Below, one piece after another: positions 45,565 to 57,262 of a stretch of DNA of 64,000 nucleotides. The notes below the pieces were generated by a model. That model did no database searches and was not told the DNA's origin. It worked only from the letters and a program-made list of their open reading frames with translations. The translations under genes were made by a program, and so were the position numbers. This DNA is from Ariolimax columbianus (taxonomy: Eukaryota > Mollusca > Gastropoda > Stylommatophora > Arionidae). The stretch's first letter is position 1, and the number at the start of each line of letters is the position of its first letter. The DNA lies in assembly GCA_036924085.1 (NCBI GenBank), contig JAVGWX010000005.1:80802666-80866665 (forward strand), in the 5' to 3' direction.

Positions 45565-46190
45565 CATTATTATTATTACACTATATATTCTTGCCTATTC
45601 TAATATTATTTCTCTACTTCGCTATTTTGACACTTTTAACAAATATTTCTGCTCTTTTCTATTCATTTCTCTATTTTGGCGCTGTATTTTCTTAAGATCA
45701 CAAGCTCATAAGATTTGAAATATTTTCAGGCCTGATCTAGTTAATTATAAAGCATTTAAATGTATGTAATAGAGCTTTCAAATCTTATCATTAAATGTGC
45801 TATACATCTAATTTTGCTACAGTATATACTACCTGTGATACACTACTGGTGGGGATATCGTCATGGACAATAATCTTAATGACAATGTACTTGCGAACAT
45901 ATAACCATAGCTAATAAACTTGAAAATGGCAATGGCTCATAAAACCAACTTCATTGCACCTGGACATTCCCATATGTGCTCAATTACTTTCATTGCTGAA
46001 AGTGTAGACGACAGTGCGAGCTCCATAGCTGCCGCAGCGGCTCCAAAATTGTATCCAGACTTTGACAGGTACCCATTTACCGCTGAATTGACTGATGGAG
46101 CAGTTATACCAAGAATAAAATCCACATGTGTTTCTCTACTATTCCAACCTTGTTGTTTGTGAATGCCCACAATGAGTAGGTTACTCTTTT
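45565..46190. other. Nothing recognised
   Basis: AT-rich intergenic DNA. An open frame at 45937-46170 (minus) has no recognisable motif. Confidence 0.35.
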
Positions 46191-46194
46191 GTGA

Positions 46195-46510
46195 GCCCTG
46201 AAAAGGGCATTAAGTGGCAGGTTGCAATAGCTTTCCACACATCCCGAGCGTGCTGATGAAGGTGTACCGGGGTCCTCCAGTCGGTTGTGCTAAGCTTGGC
46301 TTCATCTGCGTGTCAGTCCCTACTATGGGGATCATGTCGAAACCTCACCTTGTTAGCCAGACTGTTGTCCTAGACAACAGCCTGTTTCCAGGACGACCAA
46401 TGAGGAGGTCAGGTGAGGGTCTTGGCCTGTATATTTCTCCTGACCCTTGCTACCATTGTCTGATCAGTGTGTTTTGCCTGACCAGACGTTAGCCTTATCG
46501 TCCCATATTC
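46195..46510 (-). mobile_element. SINE1-related repeat carrying both minisatellite motifs
   Basis: Shares 'gagccctgaaaagggcatt', 'agccagactgttgtcctaga' and 'cagcctgtttccagg' with the SINE1 copies. Past that point, its minus strand holds one copy each of 'atatacaggccaagaccctc' and 'acacactgatcagacaatgg', the monomers amplified at 62597-63160 and 55475-56350. Confidence 0.6.
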
Positions 46511-46534
46511 CAACCTTAAAATAATTAATCTTTT

Positions 46535-46985
46535 AAAATACGAGACGTGTTCAAATGAAACTGGACCAAACTGCAACAAGTGAACATATGTATGATGCAC
46601 ATGATGATGTCACTTCTGGTGTAAACAGCACATACCAACCATCAAGTTTGCAAAATTACATTATCTCCCGACTCATAGTTTCCTCAACAGACCATTGAAA
46701 ACATGGCGGGTGCAATGCGGAATCCGTCCAGAGTTGATCAGCGAGTGGTGATTTGGTTTCTAACAGCTAAAGGATGTTGACCAGTTGACATTCATTGCAG
46801 AATGCAGGCAGTGTATGGTGACGAAAGTGTGTTGAAGACAACAGTGAAGAACTGGACAACGATCTTCAAAGAAGGACGTGAGTTAATGCAACAATATGCG
46901 CCTGACCTGGTCTCGGAAGATCTTTCGTTAACTCACGTTCTTCTTAGGAAATGATAGTTTGTCCATCACAAGTGATGAAGACCAC
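46535..46985 (+). mobile_element. Mariner-like transposase N-terminal remnant
   Basis: A plus-strand frame gives MRNPSRVDQRVVIWFLTAKG, then IHCRMQAVYGDESVLKTTVK and WTTIFKEGRE, the helix-turn-helix part of mariner-family transposases. At 46905-46950 the sequence folds back: the minus strand repeats KEEREL and continues DLPRPGQAHIVA, the next expected residues. So the element is broken by an inverted junction. One stop lies after AKGC. Confidence 0.6.
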
Positions 46986-46989
46986 TCTC

Positions 46990-48100
46990 TTTGTTCAGCC
47001 GTGTGGACAGTCATATCTCTTGCTGTGTCCGCTGAAATGGGTGACTTGCGCGGAGATTTCGATTAAAGTGAGGAAGAAACTGCGCCTTTTGTCAACCTCA
47101 CTCACAGAGCTTAAGCTACCTTTTGCCAGTGGCAAGACATTCATCGAGACGACTGGAGATAGTAAAGGATGCAGATTTTGCCTCAGGGTTACCACCGAAG
47201 CCTTTCCGTAAACATGTAACCCGCAGGGAAGAAAGGTGGGAAGGCATCTAACGCAGTTTGTCGTGCCTTTTCGATAACCACAAGAGGTCGTATGGACAAC
47301 ACTCAGCGTGTGAGTGAGTCTGGCATCTCTCCCCAGCTGTACTCAGTTCATCATAGTAGCATCTAAAATTCCCACACGTCAAATTCGTGAAGGTGAACCG
47401 GCAGAACCAACCGGTGAGATACGACACAGGTATAACTAGTTTAAGCGTAGCGCCATTCAGCCGGCGTCCAGACCAGGATAAACGTTATTTATTTCTTAGG
47501 AAATAAATATATCAATAATCACATAAAGACATATGGGTCAGTTCGGCATTGGCTGCACATAAATACAACCTTCACTACAATCAAAGGGCGAAGGATTAGA
47601 CAAATAAATTAATCTAAACTACAATGATGAATACGGATAAAGAAATGAAATCCTGATCTGTTCACTCACTGAACAACGAAGATGACAAGAAGTGGGAATG
47701 TAAACAAAAGAAAATAAATTTTGAGACATGAAGAATTTTATTCTCAAATGAGTAGGAAACAAATATATGACAGTTAAATATACTAAAGACAGTTAATATC
47801 AAGTACATTGTATGTCTGATGCACACTCATCTATTCCAATGGCCTATGCATGAAAACTGTGTTCAAAATCCTGTTATAATAATTACAAAGAAAACACAAT
47901 CTTTTCTTATATATTTCTTAGTCAGCCCTTTTCTACCCTCTGGTGGTGTAGAGGTTGTTGTGTATACACTTGCAATCAAATAATCTGCATCAATCATCAT
48001 TTAGTTTATAATGTCATATTTTGTTTCTAAAGTATATGTAAAAAGTAAGTAGCATGTCCTTTGCAGAACGTCACTTCTTATAACCGCCAACCTATTTAGC
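46990..48100. other. Nothing recognised
   Basis: No supportable gene. Frames at 46951-47211 are open on both strands but match nothing I know. Confidence 0.35.
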
Positions 48101-48104
48101 TGTT

Positions 48105-48295
48105 ATAAGTTTTTTGGCAAGTGTGCAGTATGGTAGGTTGCCATTACTTTCTGTACATAGAGGTGCGAGAAAAAACCATGTCTGCCAAACTGGACACGAG
48201 CATGATTCAAATGGGCGCGTTGGGATTGTGAAACGTACACTTCACCCCTAGGCCACACAACCCCCTTTGGAGTATTTGATGTGTGGTAAATCGCA
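48105..48295 (-). mobile_element. tRNA-derived SINE
   Basis: On the minus strand, 'tgtggcctaggggtgaagtg' resembles an A box and 'catttgaatcatgctcgtgt' a B box, followed by a short body. A SINE head rather than a working tRNA. Confidence 0.4.
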
Positions 48296-48302
48296 CGCCA
48301 CA

Positions 48303-48430
48303 CTTTAAAAGTTTCTGTACAGTGTGTGTTATTTTATGTCTTTCTAGGTCACTGCACTGATTGATAACAAACAGCATATTTATATGGAATTTCTCCTGAG
48401 TGCATTCTGTTATAAATTCTTAGTACATGA
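48303..48430 (-). pseudogene. Zinc-finger relic downstream of gene 2
   Basis: Broken minus-strand frame with YNRMHSGEIPYKYAVCYQS, a decayed finger linker and finger start. It lies just beyond a SINE1 insertion that separates it from the end of gene 2. Confidence 0.55.
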
Positions 48431-48444
48431 CCTTGAGACCAAGC

Positions 48445-48720
48445 ATGCAGTGAGTGAGCTGACAGCAGCCAGTGACTTATAGCTGGATGCTTGTGTTAGA
48501 GTCAACATCTCAGAACTTCTTCCATATTCTAGTGCGAGCACTGGAAACAAACTGTGCCGTGCAGCCTGGTTGAGGGAATAAGGATCAAAGAGGGAAGGGA
48601 TACCCAGTCACAAGAAGTGTCATGCTCAAATCAGTTGTGTCAGACTGAAATGCGCAGATATTGCAGCCTCACTGTAAACTATGACACAACATAGCAAAAT
48701 GTCCACAGGAAGAACGATTC
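48445..48720 (+). mobile_element. SINE1 copy, sense orientation
   Basis: Runs from 'gagctgacagcagccagtga' through 'gagcactggaaacaaactg' to the core 'tcagactgaaatgcgcagat' and 'ctgtaaactatgacaca'. 'attcttag' occurs near both ends (48416 and 48716) and may be the target duplication. It is inserted between gene 2 and its finger relic. Confidence 0.6.
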
Positions 48721-48778
48721 TTAGACCACTATTGAAAGTAAGCTTCACATCTCAATTATGACACTGTTAAGTTTTCTT

Positions 48779-50073
48779 TCAAGCATGTATTCTTTTGTGT
48801 GTTGCAAGAGCACTGCTATGTGTATACCCCACACCACAAACATCACACTTGTAAGGTTTCTCTCCTGTGTGTAATCTTTTATGCTTTGCTAGAGCGCTAA
48901 GTTGTGCGAATCCTACACCACAAAAATCACACTTGTATGGTTTTTCTCCAGTATGTGTTCTTTTGTGTGTTGCCAGAGCACTGCGCTGAGCAAACCCTAC
49001 ACCACAAACTTCACATTTAAAAGGTTTCTCTCCAGTATGTGTTCTTTTGTGTGTTGCAAGATTGGTATGCCAAGCAACACCTACTCCACAAACATCACAT
49101 TTGTATGGCTTCTCTCCAGTGTGTGTTCTTTTATGTATTTTCACATCATTGCTCTGAGCAAACCCTGCACCACAAATATCACATTTGTATGGTTTCTCTC
49201 CAGTATGTGTTCTTTTATGTCTTTCTAGATGACAGAACTGAGCAAATCCTACACCACAGAAATCACACTTGTATGGTTTTTCCCCAGTATGTATTCTGTT
49301 ATGTCTTTCTAGATGACACGACTGAACAAACCCTGCACCACAAACATCACATTTGTATGGTCTCTCTCCAGTATGTGTTCTTTTATGTCTTTCTAGATGA
49401 CAAAACTGAGCAAATCCAACATTACAGACATCACACTTGTAAGGTCTTTCTCCAGTATGAGTTCTTTTGTGCATTTCTAGAAGACCATACCTAGCAAATC
49501 CTGCACCACAAACATCACATTTGTAAGGCTTCACTCCAGAATGCATTCTTTTGTGTATTTTCAGCAGACTAGACTGACAAAATCCTACATCACAAACATC
49601 ACATGTATAAGGTTTCTCTCCAGCATGCAGCCATTTATTGTCCTGTTGAAGCAAGTTGCCCTGTAGCCTATAACCCACATCAGAAACACTGAGGTCCTCA
49701 TTCTTCTTACACAGTGAAAACATATTATTTGGCTCTTGAGTACAGTCTTCATTTTGTAATGTCAGTTTACAATCAGTCTGCCTGTCACATATATCTACTG
49801 TCCTTTCATGGTAGTCAACAGAATATAAAGATGCTATTGTTTCATTCATTCTTGATTCTGTTTGGCTGTCTCTTGTCATCTCCACAACACTGGTACTAAT
49901 TGACTTGTTGACCATTTCATTTATTTTATTGTTTTCATATTCAGGTAACAGATTTGAAAGTTGAGTATGTTTCCCAACTTCCAAGTATTTGTCACAATAC
50001 ACCAATTCATCAGAAGATTGTATATACTCTTGTTTCAAGAAAGGAAGGTGATTCTGGATATGACAAGATATTT
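48779..50073 (-). CDS. C2H2 zinc-finger gene 2, terminal finger exon
   Basis: Paralogue of gene 1: 430 residues plus stop. The acceptor 'ctttacattccag' (AG at 50074-50075) is at the position equivalent to gene 1, giving the same phase. The linker aligns with gene 1 (EYxQSSDE, LEVGKHxxLS, EEPNNxFSLC-like, YRLQ). Ten fingers follow, mostly YKCDVCGxGFAQxxxLxxHKRTHTGEKP; finger 7 has Val for the core Phe (GVGVAWHTNLATH). The array ends abruptly after HKRIHA with no further linker, and a finger relic lies beyond a SINE, so it may be truncated. Predicted nuclear DNA-binding protein; target unknown. Confidence 0.85.
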
Positions 50074-50079
50074 CTGGAA

Positions 50080-50395
50080 TGTAAAGAAACAAAAAGTGAG
50101 CTATACAATTTATTACAAAATGTACTAGTAAAAAAGTTTAAACTGACACTTACAACATATTGCTTGGTGTCCAAAGTAGGTTTATTTCTTATGGGCCTTT
50201 AGCAGCATAACTGCTTATCATTGAAGTTACATGTCGTTTGTTATATTAAGTTCATCAGAATCAAAAGAGGTACTTTTGTTCCCACCCCTTGATGATCAGT
50301 CTCATCCAGTAATTGGTAAAGGATATGGACAGTGATGTTTCATGCAGCTTGCTAGATTTACACACTCCTGCCCCATCCATCAGCAGCTATAGGAT
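50080..50395. other. Intronic DNA of zinc-finger gene 2
   Basis: No feature seen between the finger exon and the LINE-D copy. Confidence 0.35.
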
Positions 50396-50399
50396 AACA

Positions 50400-50995
50400 A
50401 CAAAAACAACATATTGGATGATCTTACATTTGAACCTCTCCCCCTGCTGGAGCTTTTTTGGCCTCTGCGCATCTCCATACTTTCAATTTTTGTGATGTTC
50501 TCCATTGTATTTATTGGCGTTGTTCTCATAGTTCCAGTCATGATACATAAATCTTGGGTTTTGGGTTGTACTCATTTTTTTGAAGTTTTTATGAAACAAG
50601 CTGCTGTCCCATATTCTAGAACAAGTTTCAAATAACCTGTGTAGTTTCTCAACATATCAGCTCCACACGATAAGCTAGGTATCTTTCTCATTATGGCCAT
50701 TCTCTTCTTAGCTGTGTTGGATGATTTTTGGATCTGGTTTTTCCATGTCAGTCTTAGGTACATTGTTATTCCTAGATAAGTTGGACTTATGTCTAAGGGG
50801 ACAGTAGGCCAATTTCTTTTAGGATGACTTTTTAGGGTTTGAGAGATAGGGAGGAAATTGTGTGAATCTTTTTTGGTTTCGGAGATAGCAATTTGCTTTT
50901 TCTTTAATCACGTTTCTATATCATTTAGGGTCTCTTGCATTTGGTTTCTAGCTACTGGTGTAGACTTTTCATATGTCAAAAGCACCAAAGCATTA

Positions 50996-51031
<36 letters not shown>

Positions 51032-52900
51032 GAACAGTATAGGTGGAGTATTCCACCTATGCAAAACTCTATGTTCCATTTTCATCTTTTTTGCCGAGGT
51101 GACCTTGGAGTTGCACTTTTGCTGTCCAGATATCCAAGTAATCACTGATCCATTTGTACATGTTGTTTGTTCCATTTCCAGAAGTTTGAGTTTTAGTCCG
51201 CTCTTCCATATTTATCAAAATCTTTTCCTAGATCTATCCAGATTGCTAGTGTTTTCTTTTTTTCTTGATATGCATCTTCTATCTCCTGCAAGGTATATAT
51301 TACCTGAACTTTGGTTGATCTGTTTCTATGAAATCCTGCTTGCTAGGGATAAGTATATATTTTTTATTCCATATGCCAGGTTATTCTAGTGCATTAGTTT
51401 CCCACACAGCTGAGTAGACTAATAAATCTGCAACTGCCTGGCATCATGTTGTCCTTTCCATATTTAAGGATGGGGATAGTCCTTGCCTCATTCCACACTG
51501 TGTGGACAGTTCCTTGTTTTGAGCTTGTGTTAAAGATGTGTAGTATTTTGTTCTTTGCTTCTTCTCCCATGTTAGAGAGCATTTCATTAGTGATTCCATC
51601 CTTTCCTGAAGCTTTTCTCTTCTTGAGCTTACTAATGTCTGATTCTAGTTTTGTCTTGGGGATTTTTACCATCAGATGTTTCTCGAGTATGCACATTGAG
51701 TGCTCCATGTGGTTTATTTCTCTCATAATACACCTTTTTTGTATCTGTGGTGATTTTGTTGATGCGTAATTTTGATTAGAACATCTTCCTTTATTCCTCC
51801 ATTTTCAATGGCAATTGTTGGCTTGCAGCTGTTTTCACCACTTAAGGCATTTGCTAGTTTCCAGAACTTCTTGCTCTCTCTTAATTAAAGTTGAACATTC
51901 CTGTATGATAGTGCCAGCTTTTCCTGTATGCTTGGTTGATTATTTTTCTATATCTTGTTGCAGTTGCCTTGAATATGAAATTATGTTCTTGATATTGGTT
52001 AATTTCTGCTCTTTCTCTTGCGTCTGTTAGTTGGAAGTTTCATCTCCTGCACTTCCTTTGACCAATACAGTTAGTATTTTCTTCATGCGTTTCTTGGGAT
52101 GTTTTCCATTGCTGCCTTCAGAAGGCATTGGCTGAATTTTTCCACCATCGTACCTACTTTCCTTTGGTGGTTGAAGATAGACTGGTAATAGAAATCTGTA
52201 CTTGTGGCCAACTTCTGCCAGTCTGCTTTTGAATAGTTTCATCGAGTCAATGACTTTTGGTCTGAGGGGATGTTTCGCAGCTATATGGTAATTTAATGTA
52301 TATGTGGTAATTTTTCTGCTAGAGGTGTGAGTACTGTTATTTTAGATTTTTGGCCTAGGTCGTCGGTAGTAAAGTAAGGTCAGGAGATGATGTTGATGAC
52401 CATCACTTTAAATAGAACATTGGAGGGTCATCGGGCAGGTTGATCAAGTAGAGGCTGCTGTTAAAACCTCCCATTCCACTAGCTCGTGCCTCCTTGCGTT
52501 GGTCTTTGCCTAACTCCACCTCTCAGACTGGAGGTTAAAATCTCCCACCACTATTATTGCCTGGTCCATAACATTCAATGCTTCTAGAGCCAGATTTTTT
52601 ATTGGGGACACAGATTCTTCTTGTCTGAGTAAGGTAAGGTTAATTCCACACCTATTGTTTCGGCTTCTCTGTTGGTTTCCACAGAGATCACTTTTGAATG
52701 CAGTGATACTTTAGAGGATAAGAACACCACCCCTATGTTCCTCACTATCCAGTTTGTGGGTTCACATGCTCTTAAGCAGAATCTGTGTTGGGGATTAACG
52801 TGGGATTACTGGATGCAGGCAAAATGTATTTCTTTATCTAGTAATCTGGACAGTTCTTTTTTGTTGTTGTATATACCTTTGGCACAGCTATAGATTGTTT
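50400..52900 (-). mobile_element. LINE-D copy, endonuclease to RT, decayed
   Basis: Minus-strand pieces in order: endonuclease with AIIVVGDFNLQSERWS near 52530, a finger region at 51394-51726 (KKRKASGKDGITNEML, then SCRFISLLSCVGN), decayed palm, thumb with RLTWKNQIQKSS and VLEYGTAACF near 50580-50760. RNase H is absent. The interior has a (TA)n run at about 50998-51028. It lies in the intron between exon C and the finger exon of gene 2, same strand. Inactive. Confidence 0.7.
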
Positions 52901-52917
52901 CATGAAACACTATGCCC

Positions 52918-53700
52918 ATGATAGAAGATCTTGATTTTGCAGATGACCTAGCGCTATTAAGTACCACTAAAGAAAAAACACAAGAAAATATAAATAGACT
53001 ATGTCAATGGTCAGAACAAATATGACTTCAAGTTAACGCCTCAAAGACGAAAATCATGGCTCCCACAACCACAACTGTTGATATCAGGCTACAGGGGAAA
53101 TCTCTACAAATTGTCCAACACTACACATCCCTGGGAAGCAAAATGACACAAGATGGAGATGCCACGAAAGAAATTTCCAGTAGAATTGCTTTGGCCTCAT
53201 GTGCCTTTAATCAGCACACAATATCTGGAAATCAATGACGCTGATCGACTCAATCGTAATATCAGTCCTGACATGTGGATGTGAAAGCTGGAAAACAACA
53301 AAAGTGCTGGAAAACAAACTAAATATCTTTGAAAATTAATGTTTAAGAAAATTATTCAATATATGCTGGGACCAGTCCATAACTAATGACTCGATAAGAA
53401 CAGAGACAAACCAACTATACGTGTCGACCATCATCCAGAAAAAAAACCGATGGACATGCCCTTAGAAAGAACAACCGTCTTCCATTGCAAGCACTCGAAT
53501 GAGCACCCAGGGTCATTCGGAAAAGAGGGAGACCCAAGGAAAGACTCAGAAGAACAATCATCCGTGAGAGCACAACTATGGGCCTTAGCACCATGCAAGA
53601 TCTAAAAACAGTGGCGTCACACGGTTCCAACTGGAGAACATTTGTTTTCTGCCTTATACACTGTAACTTGCGCGCAAAAGAACATAGATAGATAGATATA
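52918..53700 (+). mobile_element. LINE-C copy, 3' half
   Basis: Starts just before the RT motif C (DLDFADDLALLST, near 52930), then QVNASKTKIMAP, LQIVQHYTSLGSKMTQDGDA, a CGCESWKTTKVLENKLNIFE part, a decayed KKNRWTCP and GHSEKRETQGKTQKNNHP, and ends 'agaacatagatagatagata'. A second copy (14800-15410) has the same 3' end. 5' truncated at the palm and interrupted by stops. Confidence 0.7.
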
Positions 53701-54180
53701 CCTTCAGTATTCCATTGCAAAACCTGCACTGTTTGGGTGGCACATGTGTCAGTGCGCCATGGTGAGAGTGACTTGTCTTTTTGTGTGCAAGTACCTTATG
53801 GTGTTTCTCTGTATAGTCCGGGTTCTTGATTATCCTTGGATGAGATACGCAATGTTGTGGTGTGCAGCAACAAACTGTTTTATATGCACATATTAGTCAA
53901 GCACTTCTGTTTTCAGTAAGCATTTTCTTCATGTTTGCATTCCTAGCTTTTGTCTGTCCCCAACCAGCCTGGCGGAAAAGCCTGCAAGGCAGGTTATTTA
54001 TTGATACCATGTTTATATATGGTTTGAAGGGGTAGTTATTAGATTACCAATGACAGATGTCCCTTCCAAGGGTAGAGACAGGGGATGTCCTATTTCGAAT
54101 CCATGAGTTTAGAGCATCTCTAGTCCACCAGACTCCCATATTCATGACTGCTGCCTCAGAAAAATACAAACAGCCACCAA
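53700..54180. other. Nothing recognised
   Basis: No gene or repeat could be supported here. Confidence 0.3.
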
Positions 54181-54895
54181 ATCATCAAATGAATAAAAGA
54201 CTGGGAGGATATAGTCGAAGCAAACTATAGAGACCTTCATACAAAAAACCAAAAAAACAAACAGGCATTTACACAAAATTAAACAATGGAGAAGGAAATC
54301 TCAATCTCAGTAGTCACTGGAAAATTCTCAAACAACTTCAGAGTTGAGGCAACAGCTACACCAGTCATTGTTGAAAACAAGGACCATGCCAGAGACAAGA
54401 TAGTTTTCCTTACAGATTCCCTATCATTCATAATGGTCCTCTTAAACTATAAAAACAATAAATTAGTCTGTCAGAGGTACTCACCAACTACAATTTAAAA
54501 TACAGTGGATTTCTGCACTATAAAAATCACAGAAATGAGGATTCAGACAAAATAGCTAAAGAGGGAGGAAGCAAGACACAAGCTGAAGACGGGGTTATAT
54601 ATGAAGAAATAGACAATGCTAAAAATAAACGGAACAGAGAAGACCCAGCATACGTCTTTGCCAAGAAGAGATCAAGGGACAATATTCTGACTACAACAAG
54701 TCACTAGAGACTGAAAAAAAATGTTTCAAAAATTTGTGGGGAGAACAAACAGTAAAACATGTACTCCAGGCATGTTGGCTCCACGTGAGGAGCAGAGTGG
54801 CAGCATGCCCTCCTCAACCCAATTAAGAGAAAAACTTGAGACAGATTTATAAAGGAAATAGATGTGATTATTTGACAGCGAACGACAAAGAAAAA
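54180..54895 (+). mobile_element. LINE-D 3' fragment with RNase H remnant
   Basis: The frame 54286-54498 reads VVTGKFSNNFRVEATATP and IVFLTDSLSFIMVLL, the RNase H part of LINE-D/A, then a decayed tail with KEGGSKTQAEDG. The 3' end is 'tttgacagcgaacgacaaag' plus an A-rich tail, close to the LINE-A end 'tttgacagcgtacgaatacg'. Confidence 0.65.
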
Positions 54896-55238
54896 GAAAA
54901 TATTTATTTCCAGAATAATAAGGATGTCATAGAAAATTTTGAAATTTAAAACCAAATAATTCAGACTCTCAATGATAACTTTTAAAAATAAGACAATTCT
55001 TGGGTAAAGAGGACATCTGGTCACCCAAATTATCAGATATTGTGAAGTGAAGTGAAACAAAGCAAGCATCCTGTCTTTACTCTATTATTGGTACTTCCCT
55101 AGTCAGTTGCAAAATAACTAGAGAGTTTTTATAAAGACAGTGATACATTTTGAACACATCCCATGCTCTTAAGAAAAGAAAGCTGGAAGATTTTAATATT
55201 GAATAGTTCACATGAATCAAACAACGCTGTATGATTAC

Positions 55239-55362
55239 CTTCACCTTTCCCAGAAGCAGCAGGTGGAACTATTATCACACTTCCTGACATTTTTGTTCGT
55301 ATGTTTCCAACTACTTGAGGCCGTGTACTGAATTCTTTTGTACAGTTCTGGCTTTGTTTATC
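55239..55362 (-). CDS. Zinc-finger gene 2, exon C (124 bp)
   Basis: Acceptor 'cctctttttcag' and donor 'gtaatc' flank 41 codons plus one base, from DKQSQNCTKEFSTRPQVVGN to AASGKGE; the spare G joins the finger exon to make Glu. Length and phase equal exon C of gene 1. Confidence 0.8.
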
Positions 55363-55474
55363 CTGAAAAAGAGGTCTATTTAAAAAATGCACTCATTTCA
55401 TTATTTGTGTAGTGTGATTCAAGAATTTTTCACTAACCCATCTCCAGCCGTACTATGGGGAAAGGAGACTAATG

Positions 55475-56350
55475 TCTGGTCACGTAAAACATACTGATCA
55501 GACCATATTAGGGTCAGGTAAAATATACTGATCAGCACATGTTAGGGTCAGCTAAAGAAATACTGATCAGACCATGTTAGGGTCAGGTAAAACATACTGA
55601 TCAGACCATGTTAGGATCAGGTAAAACATACTGATCAGACTATGTTAGGGTCAGGTAAAACATACTGATCAGACTATGTAGGGTCAGGTAAAACATACTG
55701 ATCAGACCATGTTATGATCAGGTAAAACATACTGATCAGACCATGTTAGGGTCAGGTAAAACATACTGATCAGACTATGTTAGGGTCAGGTAAAACATAC
55801 TGATCAGACCATGTTAGGATCAGGTAAAACATACTGATCAGACTATGCTAGGGTCAGGTAAAACATACTGATCAGACTATGCTAGGGTCAGGTAAAACAT
55901 ACTGATCAGACCATGTTAGGGTCAGGTAAAACATACTGATCAGACTATGCTAGGGTCAGGTAAAACATACTGATCAGACCATGATAGGATCAGGTAAAAC
56001 ATACTGATCAGACTATGCTAGGGTCAGGTAAAACATACTGATCAGACCATGTTAGGATCAGGTAAAATATACTGATCAGACTATGCTAGGGTCAGGTAAA
56101 ACATACTGATCAGACCATGTTAGGATCAGGTAAAACATACTGATCAGACTATGCTAGGGTCAGGTAAAACATACTGATCAGACTATGCTAGGGTCAGGTA
56201 AAACATACTGATCAGACCATGTTAGGGTCAGGTAAAACATACTGATCAGACTATGCTAGGGTCAGGTAAAACACACTGACTAGACTATGTTAGTCATGGT
56301 CAGGTAAAACATACTGACCAGACTATGTTAGTCAGGGTCAGGTAAAACAA
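55475..56350. repeat. 34-bp minisatellite, about 25 copies
   Basis: Monomer 'aaaacatactgatcagac' + 'catgttagggtcaggt'. Two main variants alternate in the right half, one with 'ccatgttaggatcagg' and one with 'ctatgctagggtcagg', giving a 68-bp higher-order period. Edge monomers at 56270-56345 carry a small insertion ('gttagtcagggtcagg'). It lies in the B-C intron of zinc-finger gene 2. Confidence 0.85.
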
Positions 56351-56354
56351 ACTG

Positions 56355-57260
56355 ATCAAGCAATATCTCCCTGGAAATAAGCTTCATAGCAATGTCTAAG
56401 AACGTTGAGATCAGATCTGTGATTCCCATTTTGGTAATCGTACTGAAGAGCCTCACATGTGCTACAGTCAGGATACCGATCCATCTTCTCAAGTAGCCTC
56501 GGGATATGAGGAGAACCACTGCAACTTGTCACCAAAGAAAGTCATCAAGAGGTTTTAACACATGAGTGGCATTAGCGACAACAACAGCTGTACTATGCTG
56601 GAATCTAAAATATATGTTGTGGAGATAAGACAAATATTTGAACTGAAACATATCATCAATCAAAACACTTCAGCTCACTGTGGAGCACAGGTTTTCAACA
56701 ACAAATTATAAATACTCTTGTCCCATGTCATCCATTCTTCGTCTCCCCTATCTTCCTTATCTCTTTTATATATATCTCTAGCCCTACTCTTCATTTACTC
56801 ACAACAGAAACTGCCTTGTAATGCTATCATCTGGTTTCCTTAATGTGTGTCCTGTCAAATACCAATATCTTTTTGCCTCACATTACACTGCTGTTTGTCT
56901 GGCTTTTTCCCCCCAACAGTTAATCATTAGTGACTTTATAACATTTTGATATTTCTACTCTGTGTAACTTCCCATTTATCAAAGTCTATCTTTTTTGGTT
57001 ATTGTTTATTTGCTGCGCTGATGTACACAATCATCATCATCATCTTCTATCGACTTGTGTCAGCAGATGTGGGGAGGTGTAGTTTCCTTTAATGCGCCAG
57101 ATGTTGTTGTCATTCCATGAAAGAAAGTCTCACTCACATCTTATATCCATCTTTTTCTTGGTCCACTTGCTCTGCAGCCCTGTTGTAGATTCATGCAGCT
57201 GATAACTTTTGACTGCATTCCTGTCGGGTGTCTAGAACCATTTTATTCTGTCTTTCTACA
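56355..57260. other. Intronic DNA of zinc-finger gene 2, nothing firmly recognised
   Basis: Short likeness between 56650-56750 and 63875-63985 ('atcaatcaaaac', 'acaggtyttcaacaa') suggests a further dispersed repeat. No gene seen. Confidence 0.3.
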
Positions 57261-57262
57261 TC

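Noticed and set aside
50973..51389. 138-residue frame beginning with repeated Tyr-Ile
   Set aside because: Generated by a (TA)n microsatellite inside an antisense LINE-D copy.
55475..56350. Possible CRISPR-like direct repeats
   Set aside because: Monomers are contiguous with no spacers, and the context is a metazoan intron; it is a minisatellite.
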